A DNA stretch of 64,000 nucleotides from Patiria pectinifera (Eukaryota; Echinodermata; Asteroidea; Valvatida; Asterinidae). Below are positions 24,519 to 34,607 of the stretch, piece by piece; position 1 is the first letter of the stretch, and each line of letters starts with the position of its first letter. The stretch spans positions 11,369,281 through 11,433,280 of the forward strand of contig CM057144.1 in the NCBI GenBank assembly GCA_029964075.1, given 5' to 3'. Both the position numbers and the translations under genes were made by a program. Below the pieces are notes generated by a model. That model saw only the letters and a list, made by a program, of their open reading frames with translations. It was not told the DNA's origin and did no database searches.

Positions 24519-25019
24519 CAGCCGCGCCCCAGGTTTGGTCAGTCCCTTGACCTTAAAACTGATAACAATAAGGAACAGTTATAAAAACTATAACTCCTAA
24601 CAAGGTGCTCTGCCACCTTTGGCTAACTTAAGTAAAGCTTAACTTAATAACAGTCAAAAAATGTCTCATCTGGAATCCTTGTACCAAATAATTTGCTGAC
24701 CTACTCAGGTCCTTATACAAAATAACGATTTGACCTACTTCGGCCTTATACAAAATAATGGTTCGACCTACTTTAGGTCTTTATACAAAATAATGGTTTG
24801 ACCTACCTAGGTCCTTATACAAAACTCTCCTTTAGTTTACAAGAAAACAAAACTTTATCAAAACTAAACTTTATATAAAACAGTTCAAAATGCCTCTTCT
24901 ATTACAAACTTGAACAAGTGTTTAACAAATGTTACCAAAATAGATCCTCAACAGTTTAACAAACAGTTCAACAAACAGTTCAACAAAGCCTCTTTAGGTA
25001 GTCGTCATCCTTATCGCTT
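24519..25019 (-). repeat. Hairpin minisatellite between 3' ORF and 3' LTR
   Basis: From about 24,697 to 24,825 four units of roughly 35 bases repeat GACCTACT(C/T)AGGTC-type text followed by TTATACAAAATAA. Each unit contains its own small inverted repeat (GACCTA...TAGGTC). Further downstream (24,930-24,990) ACAGTTCAACAA-type repeats occur. This is the untranslated end of the Gypsy element. Confidence 0.6.
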
Positions 25020-27053
25020 CTAAGAATCCTGTGCAACTCCAGCCAGGAAGTCCACGTCGTAGGTGCGCTGTAGTTTGTCCTTGGTCACTTTGTTGCCTTC
25101 ATGGTACACCTGTCGTGTAGTAGTCTCCATCACGCGGTTGACTCTACCCATCATGGCACTGATGAGATCCTCATCCGAATAAGGTGTGCCTACTGAATCA
25201 CCATCGGTCTTCATCAACCTGCATAGGCGACCTTCTCCCTGTGATGTTGGACTTGGTGAGGTTTGTTGCTCTGTCGACCTCTTTGCCTTTAGGTGTCTCA
25301 AGTAAACGACATCATACTCACGTGTCGTCGAGCCTTGGAGTGTCTTGTCTCCATCTCTGTACAGGTAGGTTTCCTTAACCTCCTTGATCCGGACTGCCTG
25401 TCCCGGTAGCAGCCTGTCTAGGTGCAGTGGTGTTGACATGATTGCAATGTTCTCTCCCCCCTTAGCGGTGGTTTCCTGACCATCGCGTCGTTTGGCCTCA
25501 TCCCTCATCAACTCTATCATCGCTCGCGGCTTCCCTCTCGGCGGCATGACTGGCTCCTCATGGCTGTGGGGCTCCTCTAAATCCATCATCAGCGGACGGG
25601 TAGGCGACAGTGTGATCTCTGGGAGCTCTCCACTCCCGCTGTCACCTAAGATTGCTGCTATTTTCAGCTCCACAGCAACATCTGGTACTTCAACTACTTC
25701 CGGCCCCTTCGCTTCTCCTTTCGCCCCCATCTTTGGTGCTACGTTTAAAGCCGACGGCGTCTGAAGAGTAGAGCTCGGCCTTGGCTCATCCGGCTCATCG
25801 CGAACACTGGTACTGCTTCGTACCTCCTCCTCCTCAGGTGCACGTGAAACTGTCGATGGCGCCTTCTTCTCTTTGGGACGCTTCCTAGTCACTTCTTCTT
25901 CATCTTTCTTGTCCCGGCTACGTTTCTTTGTAGCGGCAGTAGATCCACTCTCGCTCCGTCCAGCAGAACGCGACTTGACCTCTGGTTGGGAACCTGGTTC
26001 ATCCCGTTTACCTTTAGGTGACTTTTTGCCCCCTCGGCGATGCCTTTCTGCCTCGCTCCTGATACGCGCCTCACGCTCCCTGTTCTCATAGGACTCAGCC
26101 TTGATCCCATTCACCTCAGCCAGGCAGGACGGATGACAATCTTTATAATAATTCAGCAGATTATCCCGCCGATTGTTCTTGTGTGAACACTGCCGCCACC
26201 AATAAAACACTCGTGGCCCATGCTCCACTGTCAGATGTCGGTCCAGACTCCTCCGATGTAGAAACACACTGTGGCATTTCGGACAATCTATTGTCTTCGC
26301 CTCGTGTAGGTCCAGTGGAGTCCTCTTCGCTGGCGAGTCTCGACCCATGTTTATCTCCTGACAATGATGAAAAGAAATAAATCTCGTGAGTTTCTCATGG
26401 CTAGTTAAAGAACTGGCTCGGGCATTCCGTAGCATGTCCACACACGCATTCTGTTCAACGCTTGGGTAACCCTTATGGTCTGGCCAGTATAGGTTCCTTC
26501 CCCCGGCTGCTCCTGCGTACTCATCGCTGCACTTCACCCGTTCTCCATTTACTGTGAGCTCAAGTGTCCTAAAGTTGAGTGACCCGCATGTTGGGTACAA
26601 AAAATCCATACCCAGGATTCCATCCATAGAGTGTAAATTTCCGAAGGTCGCGTACACTGGATGTGTGGTTCTTCCCACCTGTAACTCCACCCAGGCGCTA
26701 CCTAAAGTCACTATCCGCGAACCATCAGCATTTTTAATGCACGAACCCTCATTAGAAAGATGAGGCCTATTCTCAGGTGAGATCTTGTGGTAGAGAGTAG
26801 ATGACAGAAACGTGTCTGTTGCCCCGGTGTCCACTAGAAGCTTCGCCTGCTGTCCCCTCACCACTGCTGGTACAAACATGCCCCTTTTCACTCTTTCTGC
26901 TGTTGCACTCGAATTGGTAATTACATGACCCTTGTCTACTGGTTTGTCTCGTGGACGACGGTCTTGTGGCCCTCTTCTCCTCCCAGCTTTCCCTCGGGCC
27001 CTGGGGTCAGCTGCGATCCGTTTCCCGACCCGTGTCTCTTTGCTGGCGGCCAT
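25020..27053 (-). CDS. Protease plus extra 3' protein of the young Gypsy element
   Basis: One open frame of about 677 codons. Near the start a retropepsin-type domain is visible (LLVDTGATDTFLS, then DGILGMDFL about 80 residues on). After about residue 240 comes a C2H2-like module (CPKCHSVFLHRRSLDRHLTVEH followed by C-x18-H-type residues), then a long charged Lys/Arg/Glu/Ser region, and a C-terminal block with REYDVVYLR, MMGRVNRVMETT and RTYDVDFLAGVA. The 5' part overlaps the gag frame by about 118 bases in a different frame, the layout this family uses for translational frameshifting. The protease is family knowledge; the role of the 3' protein is unknown. Confidence 0.75.
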   Translation of the reverse strand: MAASKETRVGKRIAADPRARGKAGRRRGPQDRRPRDKPVDKGHVITNSSATAERVKRGMFVPAVVRGQQAKLLVDTGATDTFLSSTLYHKISPENRPHLSNEGSCIKNADGSRIVTLGSAWVELQVGRTTHPVYATFGNLHSMDGILGMDFLYPTCGSLNFRTLELTVNGERVKCSDEYAGAAGGRNLYWPDHKGYPSVEQNACVDMLRNARASSLTSHEKLTRFISFHHCQEINMGRDSPAKRTPLDLHEAKTIDCPKCHSVFLHRRSLDRHLTVEHGPRVFYWWRQCSHKNNRRDNLLNYYKDCHPSCLAEVNGIKAESYENREREARIRSEAERHRRGGKKSPKGKRDEPGSQPEVKSRSAGRSESGSTAATKKRSRDKKDEEEVTRKRPKEKKAPSTVSRAPEEEEVRSSTSVRDEPDEPRPSSTLQTPSALNVAPKMGAKGEAKGPEVVEVPDVAVELKIAAILGDSGSGELPEITLSPTRPLMMDLEEPHSHEEPVMPPRGKPRAMIELMRDEAKRRDGQETTAKGGENIAIMSTPLHLDRLLPGQAVRIKEVKETYLYRDGDKTLQGSTTREYDVVYLRHLKAKRSTEQQTSPSPTSQGEGRLCRLMKTDGDSVGTPYSDEDLISAMMGRVNRVMETTTRQVYHEGNKVTKDKLQRTYDVDFLAGVAQDS

Positions 27054-28468
27054 TTACAGTCACGAGCGAAATGTCCTTTCCTCTCGCACCTGAAGCACAC
27101 AATGTCCTCTCTAGGTCGTCTCCTGTAGGAGGTACTCGGAACGCCTTCTGTCTGGTTTGGTTTATCGTTCCCTGCACCTGTAGGTCTCCCTTGCACCAGG
27201 TTAGCCACCCACGCTTTTGTCTCTTCTTGAGCTTTTTGTATGGCCTCTGCCATCTGTTTCTGGCTATTTCTTACGAAATCCTCCAGCTTTTCCACCGAAG
27301 AGTCATTTTGTCCCTCTAGTACTCGTGCTTGCTTTGGGTTGCGACTGGGCCTCTGTTGTTCCACCTTGAGGAAACTCTCTGTCGCCATTGCTGCCCTTAT
27401 AGCCTCATCGAGTGTCTTTGGCTGTGTCCTGAAGATTCCTTCACGAATGGCCTGGTCCTCTATCGCGTCCGAAAAGTGACCTCTTGCTAGGCGATCCTTC
27501 CCATCGTCTGCTATCTCAGGATATGCCAGCGTGGCCAACTCCCTGATTGATTGACCTAGCTCCCTCAGTGTTTCCTTTGGTCCCTGTCGTCTGCAACGCA
27601 GCTCCATCAAGTGGTTTTCCGACAATTGGCCCGGTCCAAATCTCCTCTCCAGCCTGTCTTTTAATTCTTTGTACGTCATCGTTTGACTACCATCCGGATT
27701 GTTTGATAGCACCTTCACCGCTATCCCCTGCAAGCTCGCAGCCAAGAAGACTTTAGCTTGTTCGTCCGTCCACCCGTTAGCGAGTTTGCACGCTTCAAAA
27801 TGCTGCCAAAAATCCCTCCATACAGTCTTGCCGTTGTACCGATCTGGTACGATATTAGGTCGCTTCAACTCTGCAGGCGAACGGCCCTCTCTCTTCACTT
27901 CAACCACCGGCTCTTGCCTATCTAGGCTAGACCTGTCCTCGCCTGAAACTTGCTTTCCTGGCTCTGATGCTCTTCCGGCTGCACCTGCTGAGAAATTTCT
28001 CTCCATTGACCACCCTTTTTCTGTATCAGCATTACTCTTGATTTCTTGATGGGACGCTTCTACCGATGTCGAAGATGTGACTGGTGTATTTGTAGGTACC
28101 AGTAATGAAGACGATAGTGTAGGATACCTGGTTCTGGGTTTTGGCGTAGGTCTGCACCTTGGCATAGGTGTTGACGATGACATCAGGCTACTTGATGCAT
28201 CTCTTACAGTGTCAAGGTATCTGAAACTCGTTGATGGTAACTCCACTTGCGCACCTGCCTCTGCATCCACCTGCCGACTTCCAAGTCGCACCCTTCTCGT
28301 CTCCAGTTTGTCTAGCTGTTCATGGAGTTGACCCAATTTTGCCCAGAGCTTCTCAGTCTCAACTTGTAGGCGTTGTTGCTCCTCCGCGTACTGGGAAGTT
28401 TCAGCCGCGTCCTCGGTCAGTTCCTCTATTAGTACCGGTCTAGGTTGGTTTGCTTGTTTCTTGTCCAT
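26936..28468 (-). CDS. gag: Gag polyprotein of the young Gypsy element
   Basis: About 510 codons from an ATG at 28,468. An N-terminal coiled coil (roughly residues 20-65, EEQQRLQVETEKLWAKLGQL) is followed by a Ser/Thr/Pro-rich spacer, then a retrotransposon-Gag capsid region from about residue 200 (PDRYNGKTVWRDFWQHFEAC, VFLAASLQG, RFGPGQLSENHLMELRCRRQ). A CCHC zinc knuckle (CFRCERKGHFARDC) lies near residue 460. It would form the particle core and bind the RNA. The same capsid text occurs in the fossil at 40.0-41.3 kb, so the two belong to one lineage. Confidence 0.85.
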   Translation of the reverse strand: MDKKQANQPRPVLIEELTEDAAETSQYAEEQQRLQVETEKLWAKLGQLHEQLDKLETRRVRLGSRQVDAEAGAQVELPSTSFRYLDTVRDASSSLMSSSTPMPRCRPTPKPRTRYPTLSSSLLVPTNTPVTSSTSVEASHQEIKSNADTEKGWSMERNFSAGAAGRASEPGKQVSGEDRSSLDRQEPVVEVKREGRSPAELKRPNIVPDRYNGKTVWRDFWQHFEACKLANGWTDEQAKVFLAASLQGIAVKVLSNNPDGSQTMTYKELKDRLERRFGPGQLSENHLMELRCRRQGPKETLRELGQSIRELATLAYPEIADDGKDRLARGHFSDAIEDQAIREGIFRTQPKTLDEAIRAAMATESFLKVEQQRPSRNPKQARVLEGQNDSSVEKLEDFVRNSQKQMAEAIQKAQEETKAWVANLVQGRPTGAGNDKPNQTEGVPSTSYRRRPREDIVCFRCERKGHFARDCKWPPAKRHGSGNGSQLTPGPEGKLGGEEGHKTVVHETNQ

Positions 28469-28579
28469 GACGTACGCCTATCTGGGTGACTCTGTCCTAG
28501 GTAGGTGATTGTTTGCTCGTAGTTCGTGATGGGTTCTGTGTTGTGTAATCCTGGCGCCTATCCCACTTCTGACACCATT

Positions 28580-29308
28580 TGTGGCGGTCTTGTGTCGACG
28601 ATGCCTTGGATATTGCTCTCTGCCGACCCGACGAGCGGCTGTGGGGAAGGCCAGGGGAACAGGTCCGTTTTGGGGCAGTCTACCGCCAGGCGCTCAGGGA
28701 ACACACTCACTCGCGCTCTCACGCAAACCTCACGAACACACTCGGGGAAGGGTTAACGTCCAATGAATAGATCAGACACTCGGGTATTTAGGGCTTCACT
28801 GCTTTATTATAACCACTTGATGACCCAATAAGATGCGTCCTACTTAGGTGCGTCCTACTAAGGTGTGTCCTGCTTAGGTGTGTCCAACTTAAGTGTAAGA
28901 ATTGGCCCCTTTCCAATAATCGTCAAGAACTGGAATGCTTCCCGTACCAACCAGATTTCCTAATCCCTGCACTCACCGGAACTAAACCAGTGCTCTTCCT
29001 GAGTGAGAGACTGACCACAGCTGTACTACACACGCTTCAGCAACTCCAAGTCTCTGAGCGGGAACTGTGCTACGCTTCGCGCCACAATTTACAGCTAAAG
29101 CACACAACGTGAGCAGTGCAATGGGAGAGTGCAATCCATGGACGAGTGAAATGGAAGAGAGTGAGTGCGCGCGCGACACGCGCTTATATACCCGCGCTGG
29201 GTACCAACCAGCCACGCAACTCGCGCGCTGTACAACGGACAGAAGTCCGCGTACCAATCAAATAAACTACGGTGAACCTAGCGCGCCAATATTAACTGTT
29301 CCGCTACA
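28580..29308 (-). repeat. LTR (right; 5' LTR of the young element)
   Basis: 729 bp, indistinguishable by eye from 23,790-24,518. The adjacent primer site TCCCACTTCTGACACCA (plus strand, about 28,560-28,577) equals a tRNA-Leu(CAA) 3' end with CCA. The target duplication GTAC lies at 29,309-29,312. Confidence 0.9.
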
Positions 29309-29431
29309 GTACTAACATGGAGCTACAAACATGTCGTGTGCATGTGGAGACCATAGAAGACTTATTCGGCGCGCACATAGCAACTGTGTTGCATACGCGC
29401 GCGTAAGGCTTCACACGATGGTGGTTGAGAG

Positions 29432-29942
29432 CAGGGTCACCGTAAGGTCATGGCAATATTCTGCTAAATGCACTTCAAAAATCTGTCAGATTTATCAAAA
29501 ATCTGCCAAGCTCCCCAGATTTCCTCAAAATACACTAAAACCCCTTAAAATCACATGCAGATGTGTAGTACTGCCTCAATTAAGGTTCAAATTACATTAT
29601 TAACAATTTATATAGTCACATAAAGATATTATGAAATTATTGCGTAAATTTCAGGCAAAACGGAGTTGCGGCGTGAAGTGCGGTTCACAGTGAACCTCAG
29701 TGCTTAGGCCAGCCAACCTGTCCCATTATGCAAGGGTTTGTTTGAAAAGCTTGAAGATTTTTTAAACAAATGTACCATGTTTTTCAAATTTGCGAAAATT
29801 GTCTGTAAATAACAATTTTTGCAGAATTCTACCATCAGAAATCTGCCAAAAATATCCATTCTGTCAAAGTTTCTGTCAAACTCGTTTTTTAACAAAAAAA
29901 TCGGTCAAAGATAGCCGAAAATCGGCTAAAACGGTCACCCTG
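29432..29942. mobile_element. hAT-like MITE
   Basis: Ends CAGGGTCACCGT (left) and ACGGTCACCCTG (right) are inverted with one mismatch. Flanks GTTGAGAG and (G)CTGAGAG look like a worn 8-bp target duplication, as hAT transposases make. The 511-bp interior is AT-rich and carries repeated AAAATCTG(C/T)C text but no transposase. Confidence 0.6.
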
Positions 29943-30500
29943 CTGAGAGCTTGCGCACTGCTGTATTGTTACAAGCTACCGTGTTGTATACTTATTTGGC
30001 TTACATGATGCTGGGTCAACGCTGGTTCAGGAGCCGTTTATTCGCTTATTTTTGAAACCGGTCTTTATATCAAATTTTAATGCACCCCAACGTGATCGAG
30101 TGTGCAATAAATATTGCACGCTCTGCTTAAAAATGTTAAAATCACTAACAGTAAAGTGATTTGGTTTTAGACTAGGACTATACCGATTTTAACTGCTTCA
30201 CAGAAGGTGGCACAAAATAGGTTTCTTGGCTTTGCCGTTATTCAACCATATCTTTTGATTTACAAAAGCAAACTCAATGAAACAATCGGTATTCTCAAGC
30301 TAAATCTATTACCTGGAAGATGGCGTAAACATTTTTTTCAGGACGCCCTGTATAAGTTAGCCGAACCTGGCCCCTCGTTTATAGTTCCTGGCTTCGCCTG
30401 TGAACTGTATCTACCTGTACTTAAATTTTAAAATCACTGCATCTGGGACTGCAATTTTGAGCTGCATTTTCTGTTAAACCCAAGCATTGTTGGTACTTAC
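29943..30500. other. Intergenic stretch, nothing recognised
   Basis: AT-rich sequence with short open frames lacking any family resemblance. No repeat ends could be paired. Confidence 0.4.
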
Positions 30501-30591
30501 GGCCATGTACGCTGTTACTGCACAGAGGAAAGGGACAACCGCCAAAATGACCATGATGACTTGTACACAACGAACACGCCTCCTCGTCGCG
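30501..30591 (-). other. Candidate signal-anchor exon
   Basis: On the minus strand an acceptor (TTTTTTTTAG) at about 30,592 and a strong donor (GCC|GTAAGTACC) bound a 91-base block encoding ATRRRVRCVQ followed by a hydrophobic run VIMVILAVVPFLCAVTAYMA. Basic residues before a 20-residue hydrophobic span are what a type II signal anchor looks like. It ends in phase 0, and NXPE copy A at 7,507 opens in phase 0, so it could be that gene's first coding exon across a roughly 23-kb, transposon-filled intron. That link is inference. Confidence 0.33.
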
Positions 30592-31318
30592 CTAAAAAAA
30601 AGCCATCTTAAATCAGAAACTAATAGGTTTTGCCGGTCAAAATCGCTCCCAATGGTCTCGATACCGATCCATACAACAAAAGTGTACAATGGATAGAATG
30701 TTCCCGTGCACTTCATGCTCAGACACAGCGTGTGGTCGTGCGCATGTGCGAAGATAGTGTCCTTCGGCTCCCTCGTACCCCCGCCCTGCAAACAGGACGC
30801 TGGGTAGTCTGGTTCCCAAACCTGACAATTATATCCGACGCTCACGTCTAAATTGTAGGTCAGGCAGCCTCCGTGGCTAAATGTACACATGAAGACATTG
30901 ACGGCCCTTTGTCAAAGCTCGGCTTAGTTTCCGAATTCGCTTTATCGCTTATAGCTCTAAACTTGTTCCAATCAAATTTTTCTTCAAAATATCATATACA
31001 GTTATGATAATACAGTTTGATATTTCTCTAAGAAAACATTGACTAATGTTAACCTGGAATCTTCAAAGTTGGGCACCCATATAGCACTGCTAGCAGGCGG
31101 AGCCCAATGGAGACCACGCCGAGTTTTGGAAAATCCCGGTTCAAAATTCAAAATCATTCATAACGCAGCAAAAAAATCGCCCCTCGTATACCATCCGAGT
31201 ACACTTGATGTACAAAATCGTCGTTGAATTTCATGTTTTCTGAATGACAACAATGAATATTAATTATCAACTACTTTTTTTAATTTAATAAGAAATAATT
31301 TTTTAAAGAAACAAGTGG

Positions 31319-31687
31319 TTAGGCCCCCCCCCCAAAAAAAGTCTCCGGTTTCTGGTATGCGCGCGCGTCGCCGTAGCCATGCGCGTCGGCAAAATGAAAA
31401 AGGTTTTTTTTTCAATGAAAGATGATGTCTCAAAACATTTGGTTTGACTGGAATCCTGCTGCTGCACAATTTTAACGTGTTTTTAGATGGGGTTATGATC
31501 GAGAATAAGCTTTATGTGGCCTCTCTGGACTCCCATTCATTTGCACTAAGTTTAGTCGGGCACCATTTGCAGTCATCAGCCGACATTTGAAGCAAAAAAG
31601 TCAGGTAAAAAAAAAAAGCCGCGTCGCCCCACCACTTTTTGGACAAGCTCCATACTAGAAACCGGAGACTTTTTTTTTTTTTGGCCT
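31319..31687. mobile_element. MITE of the GGCC/GTCTCCGG family
   Basis: The left end runs TTAGGCC, a C/A run, then GTCTCCGGTTTCTGGTATG. The right end, read on the minus strand, is TTAAGGCC, an A run, then GTCTCCGGTTTCTAGTATG. The inner text has the GCGCGCGCGTCG / GCCGCGTCGCC segments seen at 3.65 and 21.13 kb. A TTA flank may be the target duplication. About 368 bp, with no gene. Confidence 0.6.
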
Positions 31688-31689
31688 TA

Positions 31690-33850
31690 ATTAAACCTAT
31701 ATTGACTCGAAAATACTCGGGCACTATCCCATTGTCGACGAAACGAATTCGGCAAACTTTGGACATTTTCGGAAAAAGGAGAAATGCCTCCCGTTTTAGT
31801 CATGTGACGTAAATTGTAATACAATGTATAACTGGAGGCTACCTCACCTAAGATTCATCAGGAATAGTCAAGATCTTTAGGTCTGGGAACCAGACGAGGT
31901 GCTGGAAAGGGCTGACGAGCTTCACAGAATCTTGTGAAGGAAGTGGAGATGGCATTCTGTGTAACTTATAATTAACTATACATGTATAGACCTAAAGACA
32001 TCCAGCTGTAGCTGTTTTAAGACCGCAGCTAATGCTATATGCTATCCGAAAACTTCCTCATAGAAATGCATACATTCCTTACCGGATGTGATTTTGTTTT
32101 TAATTGCGGACCATGTGGACAAATTTGAGGGCCGAATAATGTGCATTTATGAATGGGAATAAAAGCGTATAGTGACTTGGTCTTAACGGCCGTTTAAAAT
32201 CTTGCAGGGTCGTGGCCGTGATGACTTGCAGGTCACAGGTCACGCAAAATCCATCCAATCAGAGCTTATATTCATTAGCCTTTCCCATAGGCTGTTTTTC
32301 GCCCCCTCCACCTCCACAAAAGACGTGTAACCGGTAACTAGCTCCCATTTAAAGCCTTTGATTGGATCGCCTCTGCGCGCGCATCACGATTGTTTATTTT
32401 TGAATCGCTGTTCAACTGTTGTGCATTGACGCCGGTGATTGAAATCACAATTATCAAGAAACTCACGCTTGTCTTACCACAAAAAGTACGCAAAATCACC
32501 AGTGTCTCAATAAAAGCAACTTTCAAGGATTTCAACTGCATAAGTTGTAAGTACATGTATTGAACAGCAATATTCTCTCTATTGATATTTGCCACAAATA
32601 CTTTCAAATCCACAAAAAAAATGAAGGTCATTACCTCCAAATTTGCACATGCGTGGCCAGGCCTATTGCCATTCTGCAACAGGCTGGTTGCACGCTAACA
32701 CTACCGTTGTGATTTGGGTGACAAACGAGCTGAATTATCACGACGGATCCGTCGCAGTACATGAATGGGAGCTGCCACCTAGACATGACCTCTATAATAG
32801 TACATGTAGTATTAGTACGTACGCAGTCACCCATCAACCGCTGGTAGAGGCTTATGCATGGTCTACTTGCTGTATGAGTTTAATCATAATATTCATAGGG
32901 TGGAATTTTGCGTGGAGGCTATGTATCTCAATAACACTTAGTAAACTCAGTAGCACACCGAGTATATTCGCGTCGGTAAAGAGCAAAACCTGATATTCAT
33001 AGCATTCAATTCAAAACACATTTATTTCCTCTTCATGACAGGAATGAGGTGGCAAAACCTTGAAAGCATAGCTTGTATCAGGCATGCCATTACACAAAAA
33101 CGACGAATTATTACAGAAAAACAACAACACACATGTATACTTCTTAGCAGTAAACAAAGTTATAAATAATAATAATAATAATAATGGGCTACGAGTAGGA
33201 TTGCCATGCAAGGGCAAAGTCACATTAAATTTATAAAAATATTACATTAAACAAGGTACAATTTAAGTTTGCGTTCATTTCCTAAAAAAACCCCACTACG
33301 TTGACTTCATGCGGAATGACATCTTGGCTAAATGAAAAAAAACAACAAAATGTAGACAAAACAGTTGTATGACTGCGCTTTAAAAGTACATGTATTTTCG
33401 TCCTGTTTACCTACCGGATGTGTTCACGGGAGGCTCGATCGTCTAGTTGTATCGGCCTGTGTAGAAAAATAAGGAACATAAACATGGCAGAATTGCAAAC
33501 AATAGCAAGCAAGCCGCTTGACATAATGCGTGTACAGTTCAACGTTTTTAATATAACCCCTAAAACATCTCCTCAAAATGTTTATCCAAACGGAGATCTA
33601 TCTACGACAGCTGTAACAAAGTGACCAGAAGCAGAGCTTTGAAACATGATTCGTCATGACGTCTCAAAAGCCTGAGCCAGATTAGCAAATTAGTCCGTTT
33701 TTTTCCTTTTGAAGAAATCAAAATGCGATCTTTAGTTCAGTTACATAGTGTTCGGTGTTTGCCGTGGTTTTTGGCATCAGAGTGGAGTTGGTTTAACTTT
33801 AACAAAAACTTATTTAATGAATAAGTGTTCTTTTCCTTGGGCAAGCTCCC
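31690..33850. other. Intergenic stretch, no gene supported
   Basis: Several open frames of 60-115 codons occur on both strands; one near 32.34-32.68 kb (minus) has a hydrophobic run SVSFLIIVISITGV, but no splice context or relative supports it. An (AAT)n microsatellite lies at about 33,164-33,184. A plus-strand open segment at 33.42-33.62 kb is likewise unsupported. Confidence 0.4.
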
Positions 33851-34515
33851 TGACCCTAGCTGATATTTTTTCGACCGTTGCTCTTCGTCCCATAGAGATT
33901 ACCGCAGTCCACTCCTCTTGGCTTCTCGCACAGGAGAACAGTTTTGCCGAGTGCATTCTTGTTTGCGTACACGCACTTGCCCGTCCAGTTCCCATGCCTA
34001 GTCAGTCTGCAGAGGCCTGATGGTTTGTTCTTCGAACCTGGAACATTGAAGAAGCCGCTCCACACCACGCGATCGTCAGCGGGCCATATGGTGTTTAGCA
34101 TAAAATCTACGACCTGCCTGCTTAAGACGCGTCTGACATAGAGACTAGCTTCACCAGCCCAGCCAGCGTAGATGTAGATGCTGTACGTGCCGTTGTTGTG
34201 GTCTTCAATTTTACCAGCGGTGCTTACCTTCGTGTTAGCCTTGGAGTCCAGGGTAGCGTACCAAAACCCTCCTCCCGAATGAAGAAGGCTGCCATCTTTG
34301 TGCCTGCATGTAATTATGTAATGCAACATGTCGCCGACCTTAATAGCATTCTTTTTCGGCGACATTAATGACACTGACGTATTGATGAAGCCTTCGTCTT
34401 CTGGCAGTGACGTCGTCGGTTGATCATCCATCGGCTTGGCTTCGGCCCTGATTGAATTTGACATGGCAGCCGGTTTCATCCTCACTTTTACTGGCGAAGT
34501 ATAAAATACATCCTG
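33810..34515 (-). pseudogene. NXPE-family copy C, Ig-like half only
   Basis: A splice acceptor (TTTCTACTTCGCAG) at about 34,516 opens an exon with a stalk and the NXPE Ig/filamin-like domain: GDMLHYIITCRHKDGSLLHS, GGGFWYATL, HNNGTYSIYIYAGWAGEASL, NTIWPADDRVVW, CVYANKNALGKTVLLCEK. The frame slips in an A run near 33,862 (homologous text continues in the neighbouring frame) and no PC-esterase exon is found in the 800 bases downstream or anywhere to the left until copy A. The first 430 bases are duplicated at 39,183-39,672. Host gene remnant. Confidence 0.75.
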
Positions 34516-34607
34516 CGAAGTAGAAATATGAAAATTCTTAAAGATGTATGGATACAAAGGAAATTGTTGAAATCAGCGTCGTAGGAACTTTTGTGAATGT
34601 CCGAGTA
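34180..34607 (-). repeat. Duplicated NXPE segment, copy 1
   Basis: This segment and 39,183-39,672 are nearly the same, from the middle of the Ig-like exon through its splice acceptor and about 90 bases of the preceding intron. They stop matching abruptly after GTCCGAGTA. The other copy carries an extra 65-bp internal repeat. Confidence 0.8.

Larger units (their letters stand above)
23790..29308 (-). mobile_element. Young Gypsy-family element with gag, protease and 3' ORF
   Basis: LTRs at 23,790-24,518 and 28,580-29,308 (729 bp each) appear identical by eye, and a perfect 4-bp target duplication GTAC flanks the element. The primer-binding site inside the right-hand LTR matches tRNA-Leu(CAA), as in the 15.9-kb element. 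Recognised parts on the minus strand: gag (26,936-28,468) and an overlapping frame carrying an aspartic protease and then the extra 3' protein with a C2H2-like finger (25,020-27,053). Reverse transcriptase, RNase H and integrase are not recognised anywhere inside. Identical LTRs mean a very recent insertion, so this is best seen as a reduced family member that was moved with help from relatives. It counts as incomplete. Confidence 0.9.

Noticed and set aside
25020-26400. Extra 3' Gypsy protein as an envelope
   Set aside because: No signal peptide, no fusion-peptide-like stretch and no C-terminal anchor; instead charged and zinc-finger-like.
30474-30890. A single 138-codon minus-strand gene
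   Set aside because: Only the last 91 bases look gene-like (splice borders, anchor); the rest has no resemblance, so I kept only the candidate exon.
32338-32679. Minus-strand frame with a hydrophobic run, as a possible NXPE anchor exon
   Set aside because: It lies downstream, not upstream, of copy C and has no donor in the right phase.
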